Position numbers and translations under genes: made by a program. From assembly GCF_014651015.1 (NCBI RefSeq), contig NZ_BMWB01000010.1:111756-175755 (forward strand): a stretch of 64,000 bases of DNA. The letters are read 5' to 3'. The notes under the pieces were generated by a model. The model worked only from the letters and a program-made list of their open reading frames with translations. It had not been told where the DNA came from and did no database searches. The stretch is from Streptomyces xantholiticus (GTDB lineage Bacteria; Actinomycetota; Actinomycetes; Streptomycetales; Streptomycetaceae). Positions 36,169 to 43,281 of this stretch are shown here, one piece after another; position 1 is the stretch's first letter; the number at the start of each line of letters is the position of its first letter.

Positions 36169-36186
36169 CGTTACTGGGCAGTAACG
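36169..36186. promoter_or_regulatory. Perfect 18-bp palindrome, likely operator
   Basis: CGTTACTGGGCAGTAACG has 8-bp arms around GG and lies 366 bp before the DUF6230 start. Its TTACTG-CAGTAA form resembles TetR-family operators, but the cognate regulator is unknown. Confidence 0.6.
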
Positions 36187-36333
36187 GCCTGACAACCACG
36201 CCACGACCGCACGATGTCGCGCGAGCACGCTCGGTACCTTCCACGACATGCCCAGAGGGGGTTATAAACGGCGATAACCGGACAGAAAAAGGAGGTTGTT
36301 GTACTCCGAGTAACACGGCGCGGCGTTTACCAA

Positions 36334-36419
36334 GTTTTGGCAAAGCCAGGCGGTATTTTGTCGCCGAGTCGCCAAAACGGCGGTGACGCCGTGTCAGCGC
36401 CACCGCCGCAAAATCCGCC
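36334..36419. other. Nested inverted-repeat element, possible structured RNA
   Basis: The outer arms GGCGG-T-ATTTTG (36349-36360) and CAAAATCCGCC (36409-36419) pair over 11 bp with one bulge. They enclose an 8-bp stem (36378-36385 with 36401-36408). A competing 8-bp pairing (GTTTTGGC 36334-36341 with GCCAAAAC 36371-36378) shares a base with the inner stem, so two folds are mutually exclusive. Either strand could be transcribed. Confidence 0.5.
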
Positions 36420-36502
36420 AGAACGGTATCCTCAGGACACCCTTGTCATAACGGCTGTCAATGAAGGGTCAACAAAACACCCTTGAGCCGCCGGTGAAAC
36501 AT

Positions 36503-36528
36503 CAGGGACCCCAGAGGAGATCCCTGAA
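36503..36528 (-). terminator. Terminator after the thioredoxin-TPR gene
   Basis: TCAGGGA (36503-36509) pairs with TCCCTGA (36522-36528) just beyond the minus-strand stop at 36536. The tail is only weakly T-rich. Confidence 0.55.
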
Positions 36529-36535
36529 GGGCGCC

Positions 36536-37504
36536 TCAGAAGAGCACCCGCGCCAGCGCCTGCCGCGCCGCGGTCACTCGAGGGTCCTCCGGACCGACCA
36601 CCTCGAAGAGCTCCAGCAGCCGCACCCGCGCCGCGTCGCGCTCCTCGCCCGCCGTACGCCGCACGGTCTCCACCAGCCGGCCGAAGGCGTCCTCCACATG
36701 ACCGCCGACCAGGTCCAGGTCGGCCGCGGCGATCTGCGCCGTGGCGTCGGCCGGATTGTCCGCCGCCTCCTGGCGGACCTTCTGCGGGTCCATGTCCTTG
36801 ACGCGTCCCAGCAGTTCCGCCTGTGCGAGGCCGAGCTTCGCCTCCGTGTTGCCCGGGTCGTCCGAGAGCACGTTCCGGTACGCCTGGACCGCGCCGCCGA
36901 AGTCGCCGGCGTCCAGGGCCTGCACGGCTGCTTCCAGCAGTGCGTCGTAAGGGCCGGCCGGTACGGGGGCCTGGGCGGCCTCGCCCGAGGCGTCCGGCTC
37001 GACCACGATGCCGGTCAGACCGAAGCGCTCCTCGGCCACCTGCACCAGCTGGTCCAGCGTCTGGCGGATCTGCGCCTCGGGGGCCGCGCCCTGGAAGAGG
37101 GGCAGCGCCTGGCCGGCCACCACCGCGAACACCGCGGGGATGCCCTGGATCCCGAACTGCTGCATCAGCATCTGGTTGGCGTCGACGTCGACCTTGGCGA
37201 GGACGAAACGTCCGTTGTACTCCGTGGCGAGGCGCTCCAGCAACGGGCCGAGCTGCTTGCACGGCTCGCACCACTCGGCCCAGAAGTCGATGACGACCGG
37301 GACCTCGGTGGAGCGCTGCAGAACGTCGCGCTCGAAGCTCGCCTCATCGGTGTCGATCACCAGGGCGGCGGGGGACACGGCGCCGCCGCCCCCGTGACGG
37401 GCGGCCTCGGCCCTCGCCTGCTCCGCCTTGGCCTTGGCCTCGTTGGCCGCTTTCACCGCGGCGAGGTCGACGACGCCGCTCATGGACATGTTCCTAGGCT
37501 GCAT
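36536..37504 (-). CDS. Thioredoxin-fold TPR co-chaperone (CnoX/YbbN-like)
   Basis: The 322-aa protein has a charged Ala/Lys/Glu-rich N-terminus, then a thioredoxin domain (about 45-160; FWAEWCEPCKQLGPLL with CEPC, and IQGIPAVFAVV). The C-terminal TPR-like helical region is about 185-320 (LDAGDFGGAVQAYRNVLSDD, GHVEDAFGRLVETVRR). CnoX-type proteins protect clients from overoxidation and hand them to chaperones; the CEPC site here may or may not be redox active. ATG 37504 has GGGGAGGA upstream; ATG 37489 with its own AGGA is an alternative. Confidence 0.85.
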   Translation of the reverse strand: MQPRNMSMSGVVDLAAVKAANEAKAKAEQARAEAARHGGGGAVSPAALVIDTDEASFERDVLQRSTEVPVVIDFWAEWCEPCKQLGPLLERLATEYNGRFVLAKVDVDANQMLMQQFGIQGIPAVFAVVAGQALPLFQGAAPEAQIRQTLDQLVQVAEERFGLTGIVVEPDASGEAAQAPVPAGPYDALLEAAVQALDAGDFGGAVQAYRNVLSDDPGNTEAKLGLAQAELLGRVKDMDPQKVRQEAADNPADATAQIAAADLDLVGGHVEDAFGRLVETVRRTAGEERDAARVRLLELFEVVGPEDPRVTAARQALARVLF

Positions 37505-37709
37505 GCGTACATCCTCCCCCTTCCGCGCGCCCATGTGAAAAAGTCGGCGCCAGGTCCCCACCTTGGCGCCATGTGGCTGTCGCGACGAGCCGGTCATGGC
37601 TTTCGCTACGAGCCGTAGCGTAACTGCGTCGAGTCCGCCGGTGTGAGGGGTTTCCCGGTGAGCTGCCTCACAGCCGACTATTTCCCTACTGGCGGGTATG
37701 GTCGCGGGC

Positions 37710-38345
37710 ATGTCCAGCAGCACCTACCCCAAAGCCCCCCGTGCGGGCCGTACGGGACGGCCCCGCAGCGCCGAGGCCGATGCCGCGATCCTGGAGGCGA
37801 CCCGCGCCTCCCTCGTCGAGCTGGGCTGGTCGAAGCTGACCATGGGGGACGTGGCCACGCGTGCCGGGGTGGCCAAGACCACCCTGTACCGCCGCTGGGC
37901 CAACAAGAACGAACTGGTGGTCGACGCCGTCGCCGTCCTCTTCGACGAGCTCGAGCTCCCCGACCGCGGCAGCCTCGCCGCTGATGTCGAGGGCGTCGTC
38001 CTGCAGTTCGCCGATCTGCTCGGGCAGCCGGAGACCAAGACCGCCCTGATGGGCGTCGTCGCCGAGTCGACGACCGACGAGGCCCTGCGCGGACGCATCC
38101 GCTCGGCGATCGTGGAGCGGCAGAAACGTCTCGTGGTCGAGGGCCGCAGACGCGCTCAGGCCCGCGGCGAGCTGCCGTACGAGGACGATCCCCGGGCGGC
38201 GGCCCGCAACACGGACCTGATCTTCGATGTGGTCGCCGGCGCCGTCGTCCACCGGACGCTGGTGAGCGCGGAGCCGGTGGACGCGGAGTGGGCGCGCCGC
38301 TTCACTGCTCTGCTGGTGTCAGGGCTGAGCTCCCTGACCGCATGA
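37710..38345 (+). CDS. TetR/AcrR-family regulator
   Basis: The 211-aa protein has an N-terminal TetR helix-turn-helix (about 17-65; ADAAILEATRASLVELGWSK and VAKTTLYRRWANKNELVVDA) and an all-helical ligand domain. TATGGT at 37697-37702 lies seven bases before ATG 37710, predicting a leaderless message; an earlier ATG at 37698 overlaps that element. It is convergent with icmA, 12 bp apart, and is a candidate for binding the perfect palindrome at the far end of icmA. Confidence 0.85.
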   Translation: MSSSTYPKAPRAGRTGRPRSAEADAAILEATRASLVELGWSKLTMGDVATRAGVAKTTLYRRWANKNELVVDAVAVLFDELELPDRGSLAADVEGVVLQFADLLGQPETKTALMGVVAESTTDEALRGRIRSAIVERQKRLVVEGRRRAQARGELPYEDDPRAAARNTDLIFDVVAGAVVHRTLVSAEPVDAEWARRFTALLVSGLSSLTA

Positions 38346-38357
38346 GCGGAGGGGTCG

Positions 38358-40058
38358 TCAGAAGCCGGGCGGCTCCGTGTAGACGCCCCACTCGTCGCGC
38401 AGCGCATCACAGATCTCGCCGAGCGTCGCCTCCGCCCGTACGGCGTCGAGCATCGGGGCGATCATGTTGGAGCCGTCACGGGCCGCAGCCAGCATCTTCT
38501 CCAGCGACGAGCGCACGAGCGCGTCGTCCCGGCCGCCCTTGCGGTCGGCCAGCACCCGCACCTGCTCGCGCTCGACCTCGTGGCTGACCCGCAGGATCTC
38601 CAGGTCGCCGGTGACCGAGCCGGTGGCGGTGTTGACGCCGACGACCTTCTTTTCGCCCTTCTCCAGCGACTGCTGGTAGCGGAAGGCCGATTCGGCGATC
38701 TCGCCCGTGAACCAGCCGTCCTCGATGCCGCGCAGGATGCCTGAGGTGATCGGGCCGATCGGGTGCTGACCGTCGGGGTGTGCCCGGCGGCCGCGCTCCT
38801 TGATCCGATCGAAGATCTTCTCCGCGTCGGCCTCGATGCGGTCGGTGAGCTGCTCGACGTACCACGAACCGCCCAGCGGGTCGGCGACGTTGGCGACGCC
38901 GGTCTCCTCCATCAGCACCTGCTGGGTGCGCAGCGCGATCTCGGCGGCCTGCTCGCTGGGGAGGGCGAGCGTCTCGTCGAGGGCGTTGGTGTGCAGGGAG
39001 TTGGTGCCGCCGAGGACCGCGGAGAGCGCCTCGACCGCGGTGCGCACGACGTTGTTGTACGGCTGCTGCGCGGTGAGGGAGACACCGGCGGTCTGGGTGT
39101 GGAAGCGCAGCCACTGCGCCTTGTCGCTCCTCGCGCCGTACACCTCCTTCATCCAGCGGGCCCAGATCCGGCGCGCGGCGCGGAACTTGGCGATCTCCTC
39201 GAAGAAGTCGAGGTGCGCATCGAAGAAGAAGGACAGCCCGGGTGCGAAGGTGTCGACGTCCAGGCCGCGGGACAGGCCCAGCTCGACGTAGCCGAAGCCG
39301 TCGGCGAGGGTGTAGGCGAGCTCCTGCGCGGCCGTCGCACCGGCCTCGCGGATGTGGTAGCCGGAGACCGACAGGGGCTTGTACGCGGGGATGCCCTGCG
39401 CGCAGTGCTCCATCAGGTCGCCGATCAGACGCAGATGGGGCTCGGGCTGGAAGAGCCACTCCTTCTGCGCGATGTACTCCTTGAAGATGTCCGTCTGCAG
39501 CGTGCCGTTGAGCACGGCCGGGTCGACGCCCTGGCGCTCGGCCGCGACCAGGTACATGCAGAAGACGGGGACGGCCGGGCCGGAGATCGTCATCGACGTC
39601 GTCACGTGGCCGAGCGGGATGTCCTTGAAGAGGACCTCCATGTCGGCGGCGGAGTCGATGGCGACACCGCAGTGGCCGACCTCGCCCAGCGAGCGCGGGT
39701 CGTCCGAGTCGCGGCCCATGAGGGTGGGCATGTCGAAGGCGACGGAGAGACCGCCGCCGCCGGCGGCCAGGATCATCTTGTAGCGCTCGTTCGTCTGCTC
39801 GGCGTTGCCGAACCCGGCGAACTGGCGGATGGTCCAGGTCCGGCCGCGGTAGCCGGTGGGGTGCAGTCCGCGGGTGAAGGGGTACTCGCCGGGCCAGCCG
39901 ATGCGCTCGAAGCCCTCGTAGGTGTCCCCGGGGCGGGGACCGTAGACCGGCTCGACCTCGTCCCCGGAGAGCGTGGTGAAGTCCGCGTCCCGCTTGCGGG
40001 CCTTGTCGTAACGGGCCTGCCAGCGTCGGCGGCCTTCCTCGATCGCGTCAGCGTCCAT
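38358..40058 (-). CDS. icmA: Isobutyryl-CoA mutase, large subunit
   Basis: This 566-aa B12-dependent acyl-CoA mutase substrate-binding subunit lacks the C-terminal cobalamin domain, which is supplied by a separate small subunit not in this window. The specificity residues are Phe80 (TIRQFAGFG) and Gln198 (EYIAQKEWLF). These mark isobutyryl-CoA mutase; methylmalonyl-CoA mutase has Tyr and Arg at these positions. The length equals that of the characterised streptomycete IcmA. It interconverts isobutyryl-CoA and n-butyryl-CoA, supplying or draining polyketide and fatty-acid precursors. MeaB, thiolase and methylmalonyl-CoA epimerase genes lie 5-8 kb away. Confidence 0.92.
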   Translation of the reverse strand: MDADAIEEGRRRWQARYDKARKRDADFTTLSGDEVEPVYGPRPGDTYEGFERIGWPGEYPFTRGLHPTGYRGRTWTIRQFAGFGNAEQTNERYKMILAAGGGGLSVAFDMPTLMGRDSDDPRSLGEVGHCGVAIDSAADMEVLFKDIPLGHVTTSMTISGPAVPVFCMYLVAAERQGVDPAVLNGTLQTDIFKEYIAQKEWLFQPEPHLRLIGDLMEHCAQGIPAYKPLSVSGYHIREAGATAAQELAYTLADGFGYVELGLSRGLDVDTFAPGLSFFFDAHLDFFEEIAKFRAARRIWARWMKEVYGARSDKAQWLRFHTQTAGVSLTAQQPYNNVVRTAVEALSAVLGGTNSLHTNALDETLALPSEQAAEIALRTQQVLMEETGVANVADPLGGSWYVEQLTDRIEADAEKIFDRIKERGRRAHPDGQHPIGPITSGILRGIEDGWFTGEIAESAFRYQQSLEKGEKKVVGVNTATGSVTGDLEILRVSHEVEREQVRVLADRKGGRDDALVRSSLEKMLAAARDGSNMIAPMLDAVRAEATLGEICDALRDEWGVYTEPPGF

Positions 40059-40065
40059 ACCTCGA

Positions 40066-40089
40066 ATTTACTAGGACGTCCTAGTAAAT
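40066..40089. promoter_or_regulatory. Perfect 24-bp palindrome at the icmA promoter
   Basis: ATTTACTAGGAC followed immediately by its reverse complement lies 8-31 bp upstream of the icmA ATG, where a repressor would block RNA polymerase. The convergent TetR gene is the nearest candidate regulator. Confidence 0.8.
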
Positions 40090-40134
40090 GTCGATGGCAA
40101 AGCGCCGCGAGCCCTCTCGCGGCGCTTGGCGGTG

Positions 40135-40464
40135 CTACGCCTCGGCGGCCTGCACGGCCGGCTCGCCGGCGATCAGCGCCCGCGCCTCCCGCGTCACCTT
40201 CGGCTCGACGAAGAACGAGGCGAACGGGATGCAGCCCGCGGCCAGCACCCACAGCAGCTTGCCGAACGGCCACTTCGCCTTGGAGCCGAGGTCGAAGGCG
40301 AAGATCACGTAGATGATGAACAGCACACCGTGGATCTGCGAGATCAGCATGGTGTCGCCGGTGTCGAACCCGTACTTCAGGACGATGGCGCCGGTGAACA
40401 CGAGCAGCCACACGGCGGTGATATAGGCCATCACCCGGTAGCGGGTCAGCACATTCGCTTTCAT
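40135..40464 (-). CDS. DUF3817 integral membrane protein
   Basis: The 109-aa protein has three membrane helices: YITAVWLLVFTGAIVLKYGF, ISQIHGVLFIIYVIFAFDLG and KLLWVLAAGCIPFASFFVEP. These sit between basic loops, and a HGVLFIIY motif is typical of the family. Members are small inner-membrane proteins of unknown function. It follows a MarR gene on the same strand and has a paralogue at 41492-41836. Confidence 0.88.
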   Translation of the reverse strand: MKANVLTRYRVMAYITAVWLLVFTGAIVLKYGFDTGDTMLISQIHGVLFIIYVIFAFDLGSKAKWPFGKLLWVLAAGCIPFASFFVEPKVTREARALIAGEPAVQAAEA

Positions 40465-40517
40465 GGCATCGAGCGTAACCGGGCGCAAGGGGCGATCTTC
40501 CCCCGGGCCGCCCGGGG

Positions 40518-41027
40518 CTATTTCTCCTCGAAGTCCGCCGCGGCGACCCGCAGCGGGCGCAGCATCGCGAAGATCTCCGCGCACTCCTCCGCGTCGTACG
40601 TGCCCAGGCCGAAATCCATGGCCATCAGGTCGCGGGTGGCCGACTCGACGACCTCGCGGCCCTTGTCCGTGATGGAGGCGAGCGTGCCGCGGCCGTCGTT
40701 CGGATTGGGCCGCTTGTCGACCAGGCCGGACCTCACGAGCCGGTCGACCGTGTTCGTCACCGAGGTGGGGTGCACCATCAGCCGCTCGCCGATCTTGGAC
40801 ATCGGCAGCTCGCCCGCTTTGGAGAAGGTGAGCAGCACCAGCGCCTCGTAACGGGCGAAGGTCAGACCGTACGGCTTGACCACGGCGTCGACCTCGGCGA
40901 GCAGGATCTGGTGCGCGCGCATGATGGAGGTGATCGCCGCCATCGAGGGCACGGGCCCCCATCGCTGCCGCCACAGCTCGTCGGCGCGGGCGATGGGATC
41001 GAAGGGAAGGCTGAGCGGCTTCGGCAC
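40518..41027 (-). CDS. MarR-family regulator
   Basis: The 169-aa winged-helix protein has the MarR core (about 50-130; YEALVLLTFSKAGELPMSKI, HPTSVTNTVDRLVRSGLVDK, DGRGTLASITDKGREVV). The start is GTG 41027. A TAAGGT element seven bases before it suggests a leaderless transcript, although an AAGG could also serve as ribosome site. GGTCAG repeats lie just upstream. Ligand and targets are unknown; the adjacent DUF3817 gene is the natural first guess. Confidence 0.88.
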   Translation of the reverse strand: MPKPLSLPFDPIARADELWRQRWGPVPSMAAITSIMRAHQILLAEVDAVVKPYGLTFARYEALVLLTFSKAGELPMSKIGERLMVHPTSVTNTVDRLVRSGLVDKRPNPNDGRGTLASITDKGREVVESATRDLMAMDFGLGTYDAEECAEIFAMLRPLRVAAADFEEK

Positions 41028-41201
41028 GGCACCGACCTTACCGACTGGTCAGATGGTGGTCAGCCCTGTCTCGTCCTTCGGTCGTCCGACCGTCTGGTCC
41101 GCCTGACCGCTTCCACCGGGGCGGCGGACCACACCCGGATCCGGCGCCCCGGCAAGCGCGCCCTCGGGGGCAACGGCTCCGGGGCTCGCGGTCGCCCTGC
41201 G

Positions 41202-41495
41202 TCAGGCGGACAGGTGGCGTTCGACGGTGTCGACCTTCGAGGTGAGACCGTCGGTGACGCCAGGCCGAATGTCGGCCTTGAGGACGAGGGAGACCCGCGG
41301 GGCCCGTTCCTCGACCGCGGCGACCGCGCGCTTGACCACGTCCATCACCTCGTCCCAGTCCCCCTCCACGGAGGTGAACATCGCGTCCGTACGGTTGGGC
41401 AGACCCGACTCCCGTACGACGCGGACCGCCTCGGCGACGTACTCGCCGACGTCCTCACCCACGCCGAGGGGCGTGACGGAGAAGGCGACGATCAT
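41202..41495 (-). CDS. MTH1187-family thiamine-binding protein
   Basis: This 97-aa ferredoxin-like-fold protein has MIVAFSVTPLGVGEDVGEYV at the N-terminus and VSLVLKADIRPGVTDGLTSK near the C-terminus. MTH1187/YkoF-type proteins bind thiamine or hydroxymethylpyrimidine-like compounds in the cytoplasm. Its ATG overlaps the stop of the DUF3817 gene, so the two form a coupled pair. Confidence 0.88.
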   Translation of the reverse strand: MIVAFSVTPLGVGEDVGEYVAEAVRVVRESGLPNRTDAMFTSVEGDWDEVMDVVKRAVAAVEERAPRVSLVLKADIRPGVTDGLTSKVDTVERHLSA

Positions 41496-41836
41496 GCGTC
41501 CACCACGTCCTTGCGGCGGGCGCGGGAGGCGATGACGGCGTCCTCGGCAGCGCGCTTGAGCTTGCGCTCGGCGAAGAAGCCGCCGAAGGGCAGGACCGAG
41601 AGCACGAAGTAGATCGCCGCGGTCTTCAGGTCCCACTTGGTGCGGTTCCAGGCGTCCAGCCAGAAGAGCACGTACAGGATGAAGAGCACGCCGTGGATCG
41701 CGCCCATCACCGGAACCGCGTTGAAGTCCGTCGTGCGCTTGAGCACCGAGCAGACGAGCAGCAGGAGGAAAGAGACGGCCTCCGGTGCGGAGACGAGGCG
41801 CAGGCGGTGGAGGGAGGCGGCGGTCTTGATGTCCAC
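41492..41836 (-). CDS. DUF3817 integral membrane protein (second copy)
   Basis: This 114-aa paralogue of the protein at 40135-40464 has three membrane helices and the family motif IHGVLFILYVLFWLD. GTG 41836 is preceded by AAGGTGAA. It is coupled to the thiamine-binding protein gene, and a near-perfect palindrome at 41871-41890 lies upstream. Confidence 0.88.
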   Translation of the reverse strand: MDIKTAASLHRLRLVSAPEAVSFLLLLVCSVLKRTTDFNAVPVMGAIHGVLFILYVLFWLDAWNRTKWDLKTAAIYFVLSVLPFGGFFAERKLKRAAEDAVIASRARRKDVVDA

Positions 41837-41870
41837 GGTTCACCTTCGTTGGCGAGATGGGCGGGGGGAT

Positions 41871-41890
41871 CTTGTGAATGCATGCACAAG
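41871..41890. promoter_or_regulatory. 20-bp near-perfect palindrome between DUF3817 and AIM24 genes
   Basis: CTTGTGAATGCATGCACAAG is symmetric except for one base pair. It lies 34 bp upstream of the DUF3817 GTG and about 100 bp before the divergent AIM24 operon. It resembles MarR-type operators; a MarR gene is less than 1 kb away. Confidence 0.6.
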
Positions 41891-41992
41891 CTTCGGGACC
41901 ATTGTGGCAGGCCACTTTGCGAACCCTTTGTCAGGGTCCGATCCTCCCCGAGGGCGCTGTTCGCGTGCGGTATCACCGGATAACGTCGGCGC

Positions 41993-42631
41993 GTGGCAAC
42001 GTTCCGGCTCCAGGGGAGCAAGGTGCTCGCGGTCGACATGACCGGCGACGCCGTCAAGGCGAAGAACGGGTCGATGGTCGCGTACGACGGCCAGATGGCC
42101 TTCAAGAAGATGACCGGCGGCGGGGAGGGCATCCGCGGCATGGTCACCCGCCGGCTCACCGGTGAGCAGATGACCATGATGGAGGTGAAGGGGCAAGGCA
42201 CCTGCTACTTCGCCGACCGGGCGAGCGAGATCAGCCTGGTGCAGCTGCACGGCGACAAGCTCTACGTCGAGTCGAGCAATCTGCTGTGCGCCGACGGCGG
42301 ACTTCGCACCGGCACCACCTTCACCGGCCTGCGCGGGGGCGCGTCGGGAAACGGCCTGTTCACGACGACCGTCGAGGGCACCGGCCAGGCGGCGATCATG
42401 TCCGACGGCACGGCCGTGGTGCTGCGGGTGACACCGCAGTACCCGCTCTCCGTCGACCCCGGCGCGTACATCGCCCACCAGGGCAATCTGCGGCAGGACT
42501 TGCAGTCCGGCGTGACGTTCCGCACCTTCCTCGGCGAGGGCGGCGGTGAGGCGTTCCAGATCCGCTTCGAGGGCGACGGCGTGGTCTATGTGCAGCCGAG
42601 CGAGCGCAACACTGTCGGAGGGGACGTCTGA
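41993..42631 (+). CDS. AIM24-family protein 1
   Basis: This 212-aa protein of the AIM24 (TRAP-like, mitochondrial biogenesis-type) family is built of repeated beta strands such as AKNGSMVAYDGQMAFKKMTG and GDKLYVESSNLLCADGGLR. Bacterial members have no assigned biochemical role. GTG 41993 lacks a clear ribosome site and lies close to a GATAAC -10-like element, suggesting a leaderless message. It is the first of three coupled AIM24 genes; its stop overlaps the next start. Confidence 0.85.
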   Translation: MATFRLQGSKVLAVDMTGDAVKAKNGSMVAYDGQMAFKKMTGGGEGIRGMVTRRLTGEQMTMMEVKGQGTCYFADRASEISLVQLHGDKLYVESSNLLCADGGLRTGTTFTGLRGGASGNGLFTTTVEGTGQAAIMSDGTAVVLRVTPQYPLSVDPGAYIAHQGNLRQDLQSGVTFRTFLGEGGGEAFQIRFEGDGVVYVQPSERNTVGGDV

Positions 42632-43281
42632 TGCCGTTCCGCGAAATCAACTCCAGGATGGTCGAGGCGACCATTGCACCCGGCCAGAAGATGTTCAGCC
42701 AGCGCGGCGCGATGCTCGCCTACAAGGGCGACGTCGGCTTCACGCCGAACATGGCGGGCGGCCAGGGCGGACTGGCGTCGATGATCGGACGCCGGGTGGC
42801 GAACGAGGCGACGCCGCTCATGACCGTGGAAGGCAACGGCACGGTGATGTTCGGCCACGGCGGCCACCACATCCAGGTCATCCAGCTCACCGGCGACACC
42901 CTCTACGTGGAGGCCGACCGGCTGCTCGCCTTCGACGGCACCCTGCAGCAGGGCACCATGTTCATGGGCTCGCAGGGCGGGGTGATGGGCATGGTCCGCG
43001 GACAGGTGACGGGCCAGGGCCTGTTCACCACGACGCTCAAGGGGCACGGCGCGGTCGCGGTGATGGCCCACGGCGGTGTGCTCGAGCTGCCGATCACACC
43101 CGCGCGGCCGGTCCATGTGGACCCGCAGGCCTACGTCGCCCACCACGGCGACGTACGGAACAAGCTCTCCACGGCGCTCGGCTGGCGCGACATGGTGGGG
43201 CGCGGCTCGGGCGAGGCGTTCCAGCTCGAGCTGAGCGGCAGTGGTGCGGTGTACGTCCAGGCGTCGGAGGAGAAGCTGTGA
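42631..43281 (+). CDS. AIM24-family protein 2
   Basis: The 216-aa paralogue shares with protein 1 the pattern SQRGAMLAYKGDVGFTPNM, GDTLYVEADRLLAFDGTLQ and a C-terminal GSGEAFQLELSGSGAVYVQ. Its ATG uses the last base of the previous stop (TGATG), and its own stop overlaps the third gene. The tight coupling suggests the three proteins form a complex of fixed ratio. Confidence 0.87.
   Translation: MPFREINSRMVEATIAPGQKMFSQRGAMLAYKGDVGFTPNMAGGQGGLASMIGRRVANEATPLMTVEGNGTVMFGHGGHHIQVIQLTGDTLYVEADRLLAFDGTLQQGTMFMGSQGGVMGMVRGQVTGQGLFTTTLKGHGAVAVMAHGGVLELPITPARPVHVDPQAYVAHHGDVRNKLSTALGWRDMVGRGSGEAFQLELSGSGAVYVQASEEKL

Larger units (their letters stand above)
35804..36535 (-). promoter_or_regulatory. 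Long non-coding region upstream of the DUF6230 operon
   Basis: I see no convincing gene in these 732 bp. They contain a perfect 18-bp palindrome (36169-36186), an SD-like AAAGGAGG followed by a five-codon frame (about 36287-36315), a large nested inverted repeat (36334-36419) and, next to the thioredoxin stop, a 7-bp hairpin (36503-36528). Such length upstream of one operon suggests complex regulation or an unannotated RNA. Confidence 0.6.

Noticed and set aside
36432..37274. 280-codon frame opposite/alongside the thioredoxin-TPR gene
   Set aside because: Arg/Gly-rich alternate frame of the same strand; the annotated gene has CEPC and TPR-like motifs.
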